Under the pieces are notes generated by a model that saw nothing but the letters and a program-made list of their open reading frames with translations, made no database searches and was not told the origin of the DNA. A stretch of DNA of 64,000 bases from Shimia aestuarii (lineage in GTDB: Bacteria > Pseudomonadota > Alphaproteobacteria > Rhodobacterales > Rhodobacteraceae), in assembly GCF_900114635.1 (NCBI RefSeq), contig NZ_FOTQ01000004.1, positions 62,001 to 126,000 on the forward strand, given 5' to 3'. Position numbers and translations under genes: made by a program. Below are positions 33,126 to 42,154 of the stretch, piece by piece (the first letter of the stretch is position 1; every line of letters begins with the position of its first letter).

Positions 33126-33836
33126 ATGCTCGCTCAAAAATCCACTCAAATCGTTAACGAAACCTTTGCACAGCGTTCGCCCCGCAACACCGAAGCCAGC
33201 CCCCTTGATGGCGTGGCGACCGAGATGTTCACGTCGGGTCTTTCGCCAGAAATGGCCGGCGATGTGATGGACGGCGGCGCGACCGCGCTTTTCACCAGCG
33301 GTCTGGTGCAGATGTTCACCAGCGGTCTTGCCCCGAACCCCTCGGCAGATGCCAGCCGCGGCGAAGGCCTTGAAATGTTCACGAGCGGCCTGTCGGCCAG
33401 CGGCACCTCGGCAGAAGATGGCGACGCGGTGGAAATGTTCACCAGCGGTCTGGTGCAGATGTTCACCAGCGGCCTTGCCCCCAATGCGTCGGTCGAAGCG
33501 GCCAAAGGCGAAGGTGTCGAGATGTTCACGAGCGGCCTGTCGGCCAGCGGCACCTCGGCGGAAAGAGGCGACGCGGTGGAAATGTTCACCAGTGGCCTGG
33601 TGCAGATGTTTACCAGCGGTCTTGCCCCGAACGCCTCGGCAGACGTGACCAAGGGAGAGGGTGTCGAAATGTTCACCAGCGGTCTGTCGGCCAGCGGCAC
33701 TTCGGCCGAAGATGGCGATGCGGTGGAAATGTTTACCAGTGGTCTGGTGCAGATGTTCACCAGTGGTCTTGCCCCGAATGCCGGTGCCAAGGCCGAAGCC
33801 GGCGAAGGTGCCGAGCTTTTCACCTCGGGTCTGTGA
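33126..33836 (+). CDS. repeat protein with 13 copies of [ML]FTSGL
   Basis: 236 residues. After a 30-residue leader, the hexapeptide MFTSGL (twice LFTSGL) occurs 13 times, with the last copy forming the C-terminus. From residue 61 the copies lie in a 49-residue unit (VQMFTSGL, APN-rich spacer ending GEG, EMFTSGL, SASGTSAE-GDAV, EMFTSGL) present three times plus a partial fourth. There is no Cys, Trp or Tyr, no signal peptide and no membrane helix; spacers are acidic and small-residue-rich. The next gene starts 57 bp downstream, then an exporter overlaps that. The layout is like a multi-core peptide precursor or a scaffold with repeated docking motifs. I recall uncharacterised Pfam DUFs of this kind in Rhodobacteraceae (perhaps DUF6749), unverified. 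Confidence 0.85.
   Translation: MLAQKSTQIVNETFAQRSPRNTEASPLDGVATEMFTSGLSPEMAGDVMDGGATALFTSGLVQMFTSGLAPNPSADASRGEGLEMFTSGLSASGTSAEDGDAVEMFTSGLVQMFTSGLAPNASVEAAKGEGVEMFTSGLSASGTSAERGDAVEMFTSGLVQMFTSGLAPNASADVTKGEGVEMFTSGLSASGTSAEDGDAVEMFTSGLVQMFTSGLAPNAGAKAEAGEGAELFTSGL
33306..33833 (+). repeat. 147-bp in-frame tandem repeat, 3.6 copies
   Basis: Units at 33306-33452, 33453-33599, 33600-33746 and the partial 33747-33833. Each encodes 49 residues with three FTSGL motifs. Copies are highly similar in DNA, differing mostly in the spacer after APN and in third bases (for example AGCGGTCTG versus AGTGGCCTG). Confidence 0.92.
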
Positions 33837-33893
33837 TCCGGCGCATGGGAACGGGGCGCGCGGTGCGCCCTTGGTCAAGAAAGGAACAATCCG

Positions 33894-34973
33894 ATGTCCA
33901 ATGTCGTGCAACTGATCGTCCCGTCCCAGCGGCAAACCCCTGCTGAGCGCCATGGCGCGCTCATGCAGAGCTTTGCCCGCCATCGCCGCTTTGGCGACGA
34001 TGTGTTCTGGCTCAAGGAAAATGCCGAATTGCTCAATATTCTGGAATGCACCGGGGCGGCCGTGGATGCGCCCGCACTGGACGCGTACCAGGGCTTTTAC
34101 GAAAACGTGGAAAAACGGCTTCAGTTTTTCCCGCAATACTACCGGTTCCTGTTGTCGATCTGTCTTGATCTCGAAGATCTCGGCATGCCGGGTGACAAGG
34201 GCGCGCAGCTTTGTGAATGGGTTTCAGACCAAGGGTTTGCCCAGGCGGAGCTGTCTGATCTTCAACGTATGGAAGCGCGTCGGCTGATGTTGCGCCGGGG
34301 TACCGATCCGCTTCCCGAGGACGCGACGTTGGAAGCGCGGATGCGGGGCTTCATGGCGCGGTCCGCAACATTCTCAATGCCCAACAAGAAAGCGGCATAC
34401 GAGTTGACCCATGCGGTGTTCTACCTCTCCGAATACGGGCGCAAGGATCCGCAATTGAACGCGGATGTGGCGAAATCACTGGAGTTCACCGGGGTTCTGG
34501 CTCTGCTGGAACAGAATGCCGATCTGTTGGCAGAGGTCTGTGTGGCGATGCGCTTTGGCGGAATCGCGGTTCCGGAACTATGGCAGAACTGGCTGGTGCG
34601 CCATACTGCGCTGTTTGCCGTGGAAACCGGCGATCATGTGGTACAACAAGATGATTATCACGAGTTCCTCGTGTGCAACTGGATGCTGGCAGCGACGGAA
34701 AAAGCGCCGTTCCAGCGGGAATTCCTCGCGGAACGCACCGGCTTTTTCCGCCCGGACAATGCCGGTGGAGCGCTGCGCGAATTGTCGGAATGCATGTACC
34801 GGCTGGACGAGGACCGTTCTAGCGACTGGGATGCGATGCGCCCCGTCGTGCTGGAGAGCCTCAGCCCGGATGCACAGGTGGTCGTGGCCTGTGCGGAAAG
34901 CTCAAGCGACGTATTTGATGAGTTTTTCCAAGGGTTTGCCCGCGCCAACACGATGGTGGAGTACGCAGGATGA
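33894..34973 (+). CDS. helical protein of unknown function beside the FTSGL repeat protein
   Basis: 359 residues, predicted soluble and nearly all alpha-helical. Notable segments: LKENAELLNILECTG (40-54), FFPQYYRFLLSICLDLEDLGMPG (78-100), YELTHAVFYLSEYGRKDP (169-186) and DDYHEFLVCNWML (253-265). His173 and His256 with nearby acidic and Tyr residues would be the first candidates for a catalytic or metal site. AAAGGA supports the start at 33894. It overlaps the transporter gene by four bases. I recall an uncharacterised Rhodobacteraceae family of this type (perhaps DUF6902), unverified. A modifying enzyme or a binding partner for the repeat protein are both possible. Confidence 0.8.
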   Translation: MSNVVQLIVPSQRQTPAERHGALMQSFARHRRFGDDVFWLKENAELLNILECTGAAVDAPALDAYQGFYENVEKRLQFFPQYYRFLLSICLDLEDLGMPGDKGAQLCEWVSDQGFAQAELSDLQRMEARRLMLRRGTDPLPEDATLEARMRGFMARSATFSMPNKKAAYELTHAVFYLSEYGRKDPQLNADVAKSLEFTGVLALLEQNADLLAEVCVAMRFGGIAVPELWQNWLVRHTALFAVETGDHVVQQDDYHEFLVCNWMLAATEKAPFQREFLAERTGFFRPDNAGGALRELSECMYRLDEDRSSDWDAMRPVVLESLSPDAQVVVACAESSSDVFDEFFQGFARANTMVEYAG

Positions 34974-35911
34974 CCGCGCGTCGACCGGTTGTGATCGGCA
35001 CCATTCTTGTGGTGCTTTACACGCTGATGATTTCCTCGGCGGACGCGATTACCAAGCTGATCGCCTCCGGCTACTCGGCACCGCAGCTTTTTGCGGTGTC
35101 GGGCTTTCTGGTGGTCGCACTGAGTCTTGCCTCGGCGCGACTGTCCGGCGGGGGGCAGGGACTGGGGACGATCTGCCCCAGGGCCATGGCACTTCGGTCC
35201 GGGTTGACTGTGATCGGGTCGGTTGCGTTCTTTTATGCGTTCCGGCTGCTGCCCCTCGCAGAAGTATTTGTTTTCATTGGAATGATGCCGATATTCGCCG
35301 GGTTGTTCTCGGCGCCGATCCTGGGTGAGCATGTGCGTCCTATGGCGTGGTTGGCGCTGGCCGCCGGATTTGTTGGCATGTTGTGCCTGTTCCCGGGCGG
35401 GCTTTCTGCTGTCACGCTGGGGCATTGGGTGGCGCTGTTCGCCTGTGTGTGCGGCACGCTCTCGCTGGTTCTGGCCCGATACATCGGGCGGCATGAACAG
35501 AATGCGCTTGCGCAGGTATTCTATCCCAACCTTGCTTTGGCCGCGTCGATGGCTCTGGCTTTGCCGTTTGTTTACAAGCCAATGCCGTTGGCGGACCTCG
35601 GGTGGGTGCTGACCTATGGGCTGTTCCTGTTCGGCGCGCGCTGGGTGTCGGTGGTCGCGCTCCGGCTTTTGGCGGCTTACACGGTGACACCGCTCATGAA
35701 CCTGCAGTTTGTCTGGATGGTGGTTCTTGGCGCGGTATTCTTTGGCGAAACGCCCGAGCTGAACATCTATCTCGGTGTTGCAATCGTGATCGGGTCGGGG
35801 GTGTTTCTTGTCTACGATCAGATGCAACCGGAAGGACAGCCTTACCCTTGGGCAGTGCGGATCATGGCGCTGTGGCCGCCGCTTCGTCAGAAGATAAAGT
35901 TTGCCAAATAA
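34970..35911 (+). CDS. EamA/DMT-family transporter in the FTSGL operon
   Basis: 313 residues with ten predicted membrane helices in two EamA repeats (about 5-140 and 150-295). The segment AFFYAFRLLPLAEVFVFIGMMPIFAGLFS is typical of the family. Substrates of the family are small molecules. The start lies inside the stop of the preceding gene (ATGA), so the two are translationally coupled. Whether it exports a product connected with the repeat protein is inference; it may be an unrelated passenger. Confidence 0.87.
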   Translation: MTARRPVVIGTILVVLYTLMISSADAITKLIASGYSAPQLFAVSGFLVVALSLASARLSGGGQGLGTICPRAMALRSGLTVIGSVAFFYAFRLLPLAEVFVFIGMMPIFAGLFSAPILGEHVRPMAWLALAAGFVGMLCLFPGGLSAVTLGHWVALFACVCGTLSLVLARYIGRHEQNALAQVFYPNLALAASMALALPFVYKPMPLADLGWVLTYGLFLFGARWVSVVALRLLAAYTVTPLMNLQFVWMVVLGAVFFGETPELNIYLGVAIVIGSGVFLVYDQMQPEGQPYPWAVRIMALWPPLRQKIKFAK

Positions 35912-35921
35912 ATATTTGGAA

Positions 35922-36245
35922 TTACATGGAAAAGCTTGTTCCGCAGCCGCAGGAACTGGTGGCGTTCGGGTTGTTGATCACGAACCGGGCGCCGATCAGT
36001 TCTTCGGTGAAATCAATCGTCGCATTGGCAAGGAATGGCAGGGAAACGGAATCCACCAAAACCTTTTCGCCGTCCCGTTCAAGCACCAGATCGTCTTCGC
36101 GCGGTTCATCAAGCTTGATCTCGTACTGGAACCCCGAACAACCGCCACCTTCGACGGCCACGCGTAGCGCCTGCCCCTGAGAGGCGGCACCGATTTCAGC
36201 CAGACGGGCAAAGGCCCGTTCGGTCACTTTGGGAGGCAGTTGCAT
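35922..36245 (-). CDS. erpA: iron-sulfur cluster insertion protein ErpA
   Basis: 107 residues of the A-type carrier (IscA/ErpA) family. The three cluster-binding cysteines are in GGGCSGFQYE and SSCGCGTSF. A-type carriers pass Fe-S clusters to apoproteins. AGGGTG before the ATG at 36245 supports the start. The gene is divergent from dgt, as is common in Rhodobacterales. IscA or SufA naming is possible; no suf or isc operon is adjacent. Confidence 0.92.
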   Translation of the reverse strand: MQLPPKVTERAFARLAEIGAASQGQALRVAVEGGGCSGFQYEIKLDEPREDDLVLERDGEKVLVDSVSLPFLANATIDFTEELIGARFVINNPNATSSCGCGTSFSM

Positions 36246-36343
36246 TTTATCACCCTGAGGCCGTTTCGCGCGTTTCCCCGGTTCAAACCGGGGCCACCCT
36301 GCAATATAGAAGGGCCAAGGACAGGCTACAAGGACCAGCAGAC

Positions 36344-37489
36344 ATGCAGGAACCCTATGCCTCTGATCCGGTGCGCGCCAGGGGACGGCGTTTTCCGGAG
36401 GAGGAAAGCAGTTTCCGATCGTGTTTTCAGCGCGACCGGGACAGGATCATTCACGCCAGCGCGTTCCGGCGGCTGAAGCACAAGACGCAGGTGTTCGTTG
36501 AACATGAGGGCGATTATTTCCGCACGCGTCTGACCCATTCCATCGAGGTGGCGCAGGTGGCACGGACCATGGCCGGGGCGCTGGGGCTGAACCAGGAACT
36601 GACCGAGGCCGTAGCCCTGGCGCATGATCTGGGCCATACGCCGTTCGGGCACACCGGAGAGGACGCGCTGGACGCGCTGATGGCGCCTTATGGCGGGTTT
36701 GATCATAACGCACAGGCGGTGCGAATCGTGACCTCGCTTGAGCGGCACTATGCCGAGTTTGATGGGTTGAACCTCACCTGGGAAACCCTTGAAGGCATTG
36801 CAAAACATAACGGTCCGGTAGTAGGTGAGTTGCCCTATGCGCTTGCCGATTACAACGCCGAGCACGACCTTGAGTTGCACACCCATGCCAGTGCCGAGGC
36901 ACAGGTTGCGGCGCTGTCTGATGATGTGGCCTATAACAACCATGACCTGCATGACGGGTTGCGCGCCGGTTTGTTCACTGAAGAGGAAATCGTGGACCTG
37001 CCGATCGTCGGAGATGCCTATGCCGAGGTGGACCGGCTTTATCCGGGGCTGGAGCATATCCGGCGGCGACACGAGGCCCTGCGGCGGGTTTTTGGGGTGA
37101 TGGTTTCGGATGTGATCGACACATCGCGGCGGTTGCTGTCACAGAGCGGGGCGCAATCGGTTGAAGAGATCCGTCACCATGGCGCGCCGGTGGTGCAGTT
37201 TTCTCCCGCGCTTTGGTCCGACCTGAAGCAGATACGCAGCTTTCTGTTTACCCGGATGTATCGGGCGCCATCGGTTGTCGAGATGCGGCGGGAGGTGACA
37301 GAGGTCGTGAACGCGCTTTTTCCCTTGTATATGGCGGACCCGATGCTGCTGCCGGAACGCTGGCACCCCGATTTGCGGGCCTGCAATGACGAAGTGGCGG
37401 TGGCACGCAAGGTTTCCGACTATATCGCGGGCATGACGGACCGTTTTGCGTTGCAGGAACACGACCGCCTGTTGGGCAAGCCTCATTGA
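36344..37489 (+). CDS. dgt: deoxyguanosinetriphosphate triphosphohydrolase-like protein
   Basis: 381 residues of the HD superfamily. [13 protein letters not shown] (His65), [11 protein letters not shown] (His94-Asp95) and the later [10 protein letters not shown] give the metal-binding histidines and aspartates. The family hydrolyses dNTPs to the nucleoside and triphosphate. It starts a plus-strand row of seven genes (dgt, argS, SPOR, nagZ, scpA, scpB, 42891) with short gaps or overlaps. Confidence 0.93.
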   Translation: MQEPYASDPVRARGRRFPEEESSFRSCFQRDRDRIIHASAFRRLKHKTQVFVEHEGDYFRTRLTHSIEVAQVARTMAGALGLNQELTEAVALAHDLGHTPFGHTGEDALDALMAPYGGFDHNAQAVRIVTSLERHYAEFDGLNLTWETLEGIAKHNGPVVGELPYALADYNAEHDLELHTHASAEAQVAALSDDVAYNNHDLHDGLRAGLFTEEEIVDLPIVGDAYAEVDRLYPGLEHIRRRHEALRRVFGVMVSDVIDTSRRLLSQSGAQSVEEIRHHGAPVVQFSPALWSDLKQIRSFLFTRMYRAPSVVEMRREVTEVVNALFPLYMADPMLLPERWHPDLRACNDEVAVARKVSDYIAGMTDRFALQEHDRLLGKPH

Positions 37490-37541
37490 CCTGACCGTCC
37501 ATGGTGATAAACCCGGTCCAAATCGAAAAGGACGGGGCCAA

Positions 37542-39287
37542 ATGAACCTCTTTACCGAGATGCGCGCGCTTGTGATCGGCGCGCTGGAACGCATGCAGGC
37601 CGAGGGCACGCTGCCCGCAGAGCTGGATTTCGCCAACGTGGCGGTCGAACCACCGCGCGATGCCGCACATGGCGACATGGCGACCAATGCCGCGATGGTT
37701 CTTGCCAAGCCGGCGAAGACAAAGCCGCGCGATATTGCGCAGAACCTGGCAAGCATCCTGGCCGGGGATGCGCGCATTACCTCGGCGGAAGTGGCCGGGC
37801 CGGGCTTTATCAACCTGCGTCTTGCCCCCGAGTTGTGGCAGGGGCTGGTCAAGGCGGCGCTGGAAGAGGGGAGTGATTTCGGGCGCTCGACCATGGGGCA
37901 GGGCAAGCGGGTGAACGTGGAATATGTGTCCGCCAACCCGACCGGGCCGCTGCATGTGGGCCACACCCGTGGTGCGGTATTTGGCGATGCGCTGGCCAGT
38001 TTGCTCGATTTCGTGGGCTTCGACGTGACCCGCGAATATTACATCAACGACGGTGGCGCGCAGGTCGATGTGCTCGCGCGCTCGGTGTACCTGCGCTATC
38101 TGGAAGCGCATGGGCAGGAGGTCGCGTTCGAGGACGGCACCTATCCGGGCGACTACCTGATCCCGGTGGGTGATGCGCTCAAGGCGAAAGTCGGCGACGC
38201 TTATGTCGGCAAGGGCGAGGATGTCTGGCTCGAGGAGATCCGCGAATTTGCCACAGAGGCGATGATGGATCTGATCCGTGCGGACCTTAAGGCGCTTGGC
38301 GTTGAGATGGACAATTTCTACTCGGAAAAGTCGCTTTACGGCACGGGCCGGATCGAGGCGGCTCTCAAGGCGCTGGAAGACAAGGGCCTGATCTATGAGG
38401 GCGTGCTTGAGCCGCCCAAGGGCAAGAAGCCCGAGGATTGGGAACCGCGCGAACAGACCCTGTTCAAATCGACGGAACACGGTGATGACGTGGACCGTCC
38501 GGTCAAGAAATCGGACGGGGCATGGACCTATTTTGCACCGGATATTGCTTATCACTATGATAAGGTTTCCAGAGGGTTCGACGCTCTTATTGATGTATTT
38601 GGCGCCGACCATGGTGGCTATGTCAAGCGCATGAAAGCGGCCGTGTCGGCGCTCAGCGATGGCAAGGTGCCGCTGGATATCAAGCTGACGCAGCTGGTGA
38701 AGCTGTGGAAGAATGGCGAGCCTTTCAAGATGTCCAAACGCGCAGGAAATTTCGTGACGCTGCGCGACGTGGTCGATCAGGTGGGGCCGGACGTGACGCG
38801 TTTCGTGATGCTGACCCGCAAGAACGACGCGCCGCTGGATTTCGATTTCGACAAGGTTCTGGAGCAGTCCAAGGACAATCCGGTGTTCTATGTGCAATAC
38901 GCCCATGCCCGCGTGTGTTCGGTGTTGCGCAAGGCACAAGAGGCCGGGATTGCGGCTGATGATGCTACGCTGGTCGGGGCGGACCTGTCGAAACTGGATC
39001 ACGAGGCCGAGATTTCCGTGGCCAGGAAGCTGGCTGAATGGCCGCGTCTTGTCGAAATCGCGGGGCGCACGAACGAGCCGCATCGCGTGGCGTTCTACCT
39101 TTATGAACTGGCCAGCGAGCTGCATGCGCTTTGGAACCGGGGCAACGACGATCCCGCCTTGCGCTTTGTCCAGGAGGGTGATGCCGCCACAAGTCAGGCG
39201 AAAATCGCCCTCGCGCGGGCTGTAGCCGTTGTTATTTCTGCTGGTCTTGGTATTCTTGGCGTAACTCCTGCGCAGGAGATGCGGTAA
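37542..39287 (+). CDS. argS: arginyl-tRNA synthetase
   Basis: 581 residues, class Ia synthetase. The HIGH-type motif is HVGH in [12 protein letters not shown] (130-141); the KMSKS region reads [10 protein letters not shown]; the C-terminal anticodon-binding domain covers about 455-581. AAGGAC upstream fixes the start at 37542; a frame to 37446 overlaps dgt. Confidence 0.97.
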   Translation: MNLFTEMRALVIGALERMQAEGTLPAELDFANVAVEPPRDAAHGDMATNAAMVLAKPAKTKPRDIAQNLASILAGDARITSAEVAGPGFINLRLAPELWQGLVKAALEEGSDFGRSTMGQGKRVNVEYVSANPTGPLHVGHTRGAVFGDALASLLDFVGFDVTREYYINDGGAQVDVLARSVYLRYLEAHGQEVAFEDGTYPGDYLIPVGDALKAKVGDAYVGKGEDVWLEEIREFATEAMMDLIRADLKALGVEMDNFYSEKSLYGTGRIEAALKALEDKGLIYEGVLEPPKGKKPEDWEPREQTLFKSTEHGDDVDRPVKKSDGAWTYFAPDIAYHYDKVSRGFDALIDVFGADHGGYVKRMKAAVSALSDGKVPLDIKLTQLVKLWKNGEPFKMSKRAGNFVTLRDVVDQVGPDVTRFVMLTRKNDAPLDFDFDKVLEQSKDNPVFYVQYAHARVCSVLRKAQEAGIAADDATLVGADLSKLDHEAEISVARKLAEWPRLVEIAGRTNEPHRVAFYLYELASELHALWNRGNDDPALRFVQEGDAATSQAKIALARAVAVVISAGLGILGVTPAQEMR

Positions 39288-39368
39288 ACAAGCTGCACGT
39301 CGCGCGGGGTTGAGGCAAAGGCAAGACAACCCCGGCGACAACGTATCGCCGGTGGCAGTGAGGCGATA

Positions 39369-40361
39369 ATGGCAGAGATTCCCTTGGGGACGCATGGCGT
39401 CAACCCGGATGAGACTCATAACGCTGGCAAGGTTGCGAACTGGGCCGGGGCGATCCTGTCCATGGCGCTGGTCGCGGGCACCTGTGTCTGGGGTTACAAG
39501 CTCTTGATGCGGGACGTGAGCGGTGTGCCCGTTGTGCGCGCGCTCGAAGGACCGATGCGGGAAAAACCCGATACGCCAGGGGGGCTCCCCGCCGAACATC
39601 AGGGATTGGCCGTGAACAAGGTGGCTGCGGACGGATCGGCAGAAAAGCCTGCGGACCGGCTGGTGCTTGCGCCGCCGCCGATTGCGCTGTCTGAAAATGA
39701 CGCCGTGGTCACGCCGTCGAACCTGCCATCGGTGGATAGTGAAGAGTTGAAAGCTGCCAAGCCTGCGCCGCGCGCGTCAGCGATTGTCGCGCCACCCCCC
39801 CTTGAGAACAAGGAAAGCCTGTCGGTCGCAGAGCTGGCCGAGCAGTTGGCGGCAGGGGCCAAGCCGCTGAGCCAAACCGAAGAAGTAGAGACGCCCCCGG
39901 TCAAGACCGCGCTGGCGGATGTGGCGGCGTCGGAACCCGAGGTGGAAACACGCAAGCCGGTGATCGAGGGCGGTATCAAGCGGTCCTTGCGCCCGGTGCC
40001 GCGTCCGGCCGATCTGGCCGTGACCAAAACGAAGCCGGTCGAGCTGGCTTCGGCTGATACAGGTGCGATTGATGCCGTCCCGCGTGCGGTTGAAGCCTCG
40101 GAAATCCCCGCTGGCACGCGCATGGTGCAGCTTGGCGCCTTTGCCAGCCCCGAGATTGCCGCCGCGGAGTGGGATAAGCTGAATGCACGTTTTGAAGATT
40201 ACCTGACCGACAAAACACGCGTGATCCAGAAGGCAACGAGCGGTGGGCGAGTGTTCTACCGTCTGCGTGCCATGGGCTTTGCCGATGTGAGCGATGCGCG
40301 CCGCCTGTGTTCAGCGCTCAAGGCGGAGAACGCCGATTGTATTCCGGTGACAACCCGGTGA
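39369..40361 (+). CDS. SPOR-domain membrane protein
   Basis: 330 residues: cytoplasmic N-terminus, one membrane helix (about 25-45, WAGAILSMALVAGTCVWGYKL), a long Pro/Ala/Glu-rich periplasmic linker (50-245) and a C-terminal SPOR domain (about 250-330; RMVQLGAFASPEIAAAEW, YRLRAMGFADVSDARRLCSALKAENADC). SPOR domains bind denuded glycan at the division septum. GAGG supports the start. It overlaps nagZ by four bases (GTGA), so it is coupled to a wall-recycling enzyme. Confidence 0.9.
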   Translation: MAEIPLGTHGVNPDETHNAGKVANWAGAILSMALVAGTCVWGYKLLMRDVSGVPVVRALEGPMREKPDTPGGLPAEHQGLAVNKVAADGSAEKPADRLVLAPPPIALSENDAVVTPSNLPSVDSEELKAAKPAPRASAIVAPPPLENKESLSVAELAEQLAAGAKPLSQTEEVETPPVKTALADVAASEPEVETRKPVIEGGIKRSLRPVPRPADLAVTKTKPVELASADTGAIDAVPRAVEASEIPAGTRMVQLGAFASPEIAAAEWDKLNARFEDYLTDKTRVIQKATSGGRVFYRLRAMGFADVSDARRLCSALKAENADCIPVTTR

Positions 40362-41344
40362 GCGGATTTGGCGCGTGCATCTTCGGATGCGAAGAACCGC
40401 AGCTGCGCCCGGATGAACGGGATTTCTTTCGAGAGGTGCGCCCCTTTGGGTTTATCCTGTTCGCGCGCAATATCGTGGACAGTGAACAGGTTATTCGCCT
40501 CTGTGCAGAGCTGCGTGAGAGCGTCGGGCATGATGCGCCGATCCTGATAGATCAGGAAGGCGGGCGCGTTCAACGCGTGCGCGCGCCGCTCGCGACTGAC
40601 TGGCCTGCGCCGTTGGAGCACGTGCAGGCCGCGGGGGACAAGGCTGCGCGGATCATGTATTTGCGCTATCGTCTGATCGCGCATGAGCTGCTGGCGTTGG
40701 GTATTGATGCCAATTGTACCCCCATGGTGGATGTCGCACGTGCAGAGACCCATGAATTCCTCAAAACCCGTTGTTACGGCGATGATCCGGCGCAAGTCGC
40801 GCACATTGGGCGCGCGGTGGCGGACGGGCTGATGCATGGCGGGGTTCTGCCCGTGCTCAAACATATACCGGGGCATGGGCGTTCGGTGCTTGATACGCAT
40901 TTCGATCTTCCCTTTGTGACCGCGTCCGAGGCCGAGTTGGAGGCGGATTTCGCGCCGTTTTGTGCCTTGAATGACCTGCCAATGGGCATGACGGCACATC
41001 TGGTGTTCGAAGCTTTCGACAAAGAGGCCCCCGCGACACTGTCGCCGGTCATGATGCAACTGATCCGCGACAGGATCGGCTTTGGCGGGTTGATCATGAC
41101 CGACGATATTTCGATGGAGGCCCTTTCGGGCACCGTTCCAGAGCGATCCGCGCGCGCGATTGCAGCCGGCTGCGACGTGGTTTTGCATTGCAATGGCCTC
41201 TTGCCGGAAAAGATCAAGGTGGCAGAGGCCAGCGGGCGGATGGGCGAAGCGGCCCAAGCGCGGGCCGAAGCCGTGCTTACCGCTCGGAAAACGCCCGACG
41301 AGGTTGACATTGAGGCCCTCACTGCGGAACTTAAAGCGTTCTGA
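40358..41344 (+). CDS. nagZ: beta-N-acetylhexosaminidase
   Basis: 329 residues of glycoside hydrolase family 3, starting at GTG inside the stop of the SPOR gene. It removes N-acetylglucosamine from anhydromuropeptides in peptidoglycan recycling. KHIPGHGRSVLDTH (168-181) is the NagZ loop with the catalytic His, and LIMTDDISM holds the nucleophile Asp. anmK at 55940 is a later step of the same recycling route. Confidence 0.94.
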   Translation: MSGFGACIFGCEEPQLRPDERDFFREVRPFGFILFARNIVDSEQVIRLCAELRESVGHDAPILIDQEGGRVQRVRAPLATDWPAPLEHVQAAGDKAARIMYLRYRLIAHELLALGIDANCTPMVDVARAETHEFLKTRCYGDDPAQVAHIGRAVADGLMHGGVLPVLKHIPGHGRSVLDTHFDLPFVTASEAELEADFAPFCALNDLPMGMTAHLVFEAFDKEAPATLSPVMMQLIRDRIGFGGLIMTDDISMEALSGTVPERSARAIAAGCDVVLHCNGLLPEKIKVAEASGRMGEAAQARAEAVLTARKTPDEVDIEALTAELKAF

Positions 41345-41356
41345 ACGGGCTGGGGT

Positions 41357-42154
41357 ATGAGCGAGGCGGATATCGAGGAAACACAGCAGATTTCTGTTGC
41401 CGAGCGATTGGCAGCGGAAGCCCTGATCGTGGATGTGGATGGGTTCGAGGGGCCGCTCGACCTGTTGTTGACGCTGTCGCGCACACAGAAGGTGGACCTT
41501 CGCAAGATCTCAATCCTGCAACTTGCGCGGCAATATCTTGCTTTCGTTGAAAAAGCCAAGCAGCTGCGGCTTGAGCTGGCGGCGGATTATCTGGTCATGG
41601 CAGCGTGGCTGGCGTTTCTGAAGTCGCGTCTTTTGCTACCTCCCGATCCAACCGAAGAGGGGCCGTCGGGCGAGGAGCTGGCGGCGCATTTGGCCTTTCA
41701 GCTGGAACGCCTTCAGGCGATGCGGGACGTGGCGGCCAAGTTGATGGCGCGGGATCGCATGGGGCGCGATTTCTTCGTGCGGGGCATCCCGGAAGACGTG
41801 ACGCGGGTGCGCAAGGTGACCTATTCGGCCTCGCTGTTGGACCTGATGCAGGGCTATGCGCGTATTCGTACGCGGGACGAGTTTCGCCCCTTTGTCATGG
41901 ATCGGGATTCGGTTTTCACCATGGAAGAGGCGCTTGAGCGGATGCGGGGCATGATCGGGTTTGCCGGGACATGGACGGATATCCTGAGCTATCTGCCCGT
42001 TGGGTGGGAGAGCGATCCCAAAAAACGGCGCTCGGCCACGGCGGCGACCTTCGCTGCATCTCTGGAACTGGCCAAAGAAGGCAAGGTCGAGATCCGACAG
42101 GCCGAGACATTCGCACCGATTCAAGTGCGCAGGAAAGATGAAGGTTATGTCTGA
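41357..42154 (+). CDS. scpA: segregation and condensation protein A
   Basis: 265 residues. ScpA is the kleisin that joins SMC heads. GFEGPLDLLLTLSRTQKVDLRKISI is the family's N-terminal signature and LELAADYLVMAAWLAFLKSRLLLP follows as usual. The C-terminal winged helix ends at RKDEGYV. It follows nagZ by 12 bp and overlaps scpB by eight. Confidence 0.95.
   Translation: MSEADIEETQQISVAERLAAEALIVDVDGFEGPLDLLLTLSRTQKVDLRKISILQLARQYLAFVEKAKQLRLELAADYLVMAAWLAFLKSRLLLPPDPTEEGPSGEELAAHLAFQLERLQAMRDVAAKLMARDRMGRDFFVRGIPEDVTRVRKVTYSASLLDLMQGYARIRTRDEFRPFVMDRDSVFTMEEALERMRGMIGFAGTWTDILSYLPVGWESDPKKRRSATAATFAASLELAKEGKVEIRQAETFAPIQVRRKDEGYV

Noticed and set aside
33306-33833. CRISPR array, because of regular repeats.
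   Set aside because: The 147-bp units are coding and in frame, with no short repeats separated by unique spacers, and no cas genes are present.
33120-34136. Minus-strand and other-frame readings across the FTSGL repeats, which also give repetitive proteins.
   Set aside because: The periodicity comes from the DNA repeat. Only the plus frame starting at 33126 has a repeat that ends exactly at its stop, a constant motif and variable spacers.
37248-39599. A 783-codon open frame on the minus strand opposite dgt and argS.
   Set aside because: Antisense shadow of argS and dgt; His/Arg-rich translation without recognisable motifs.
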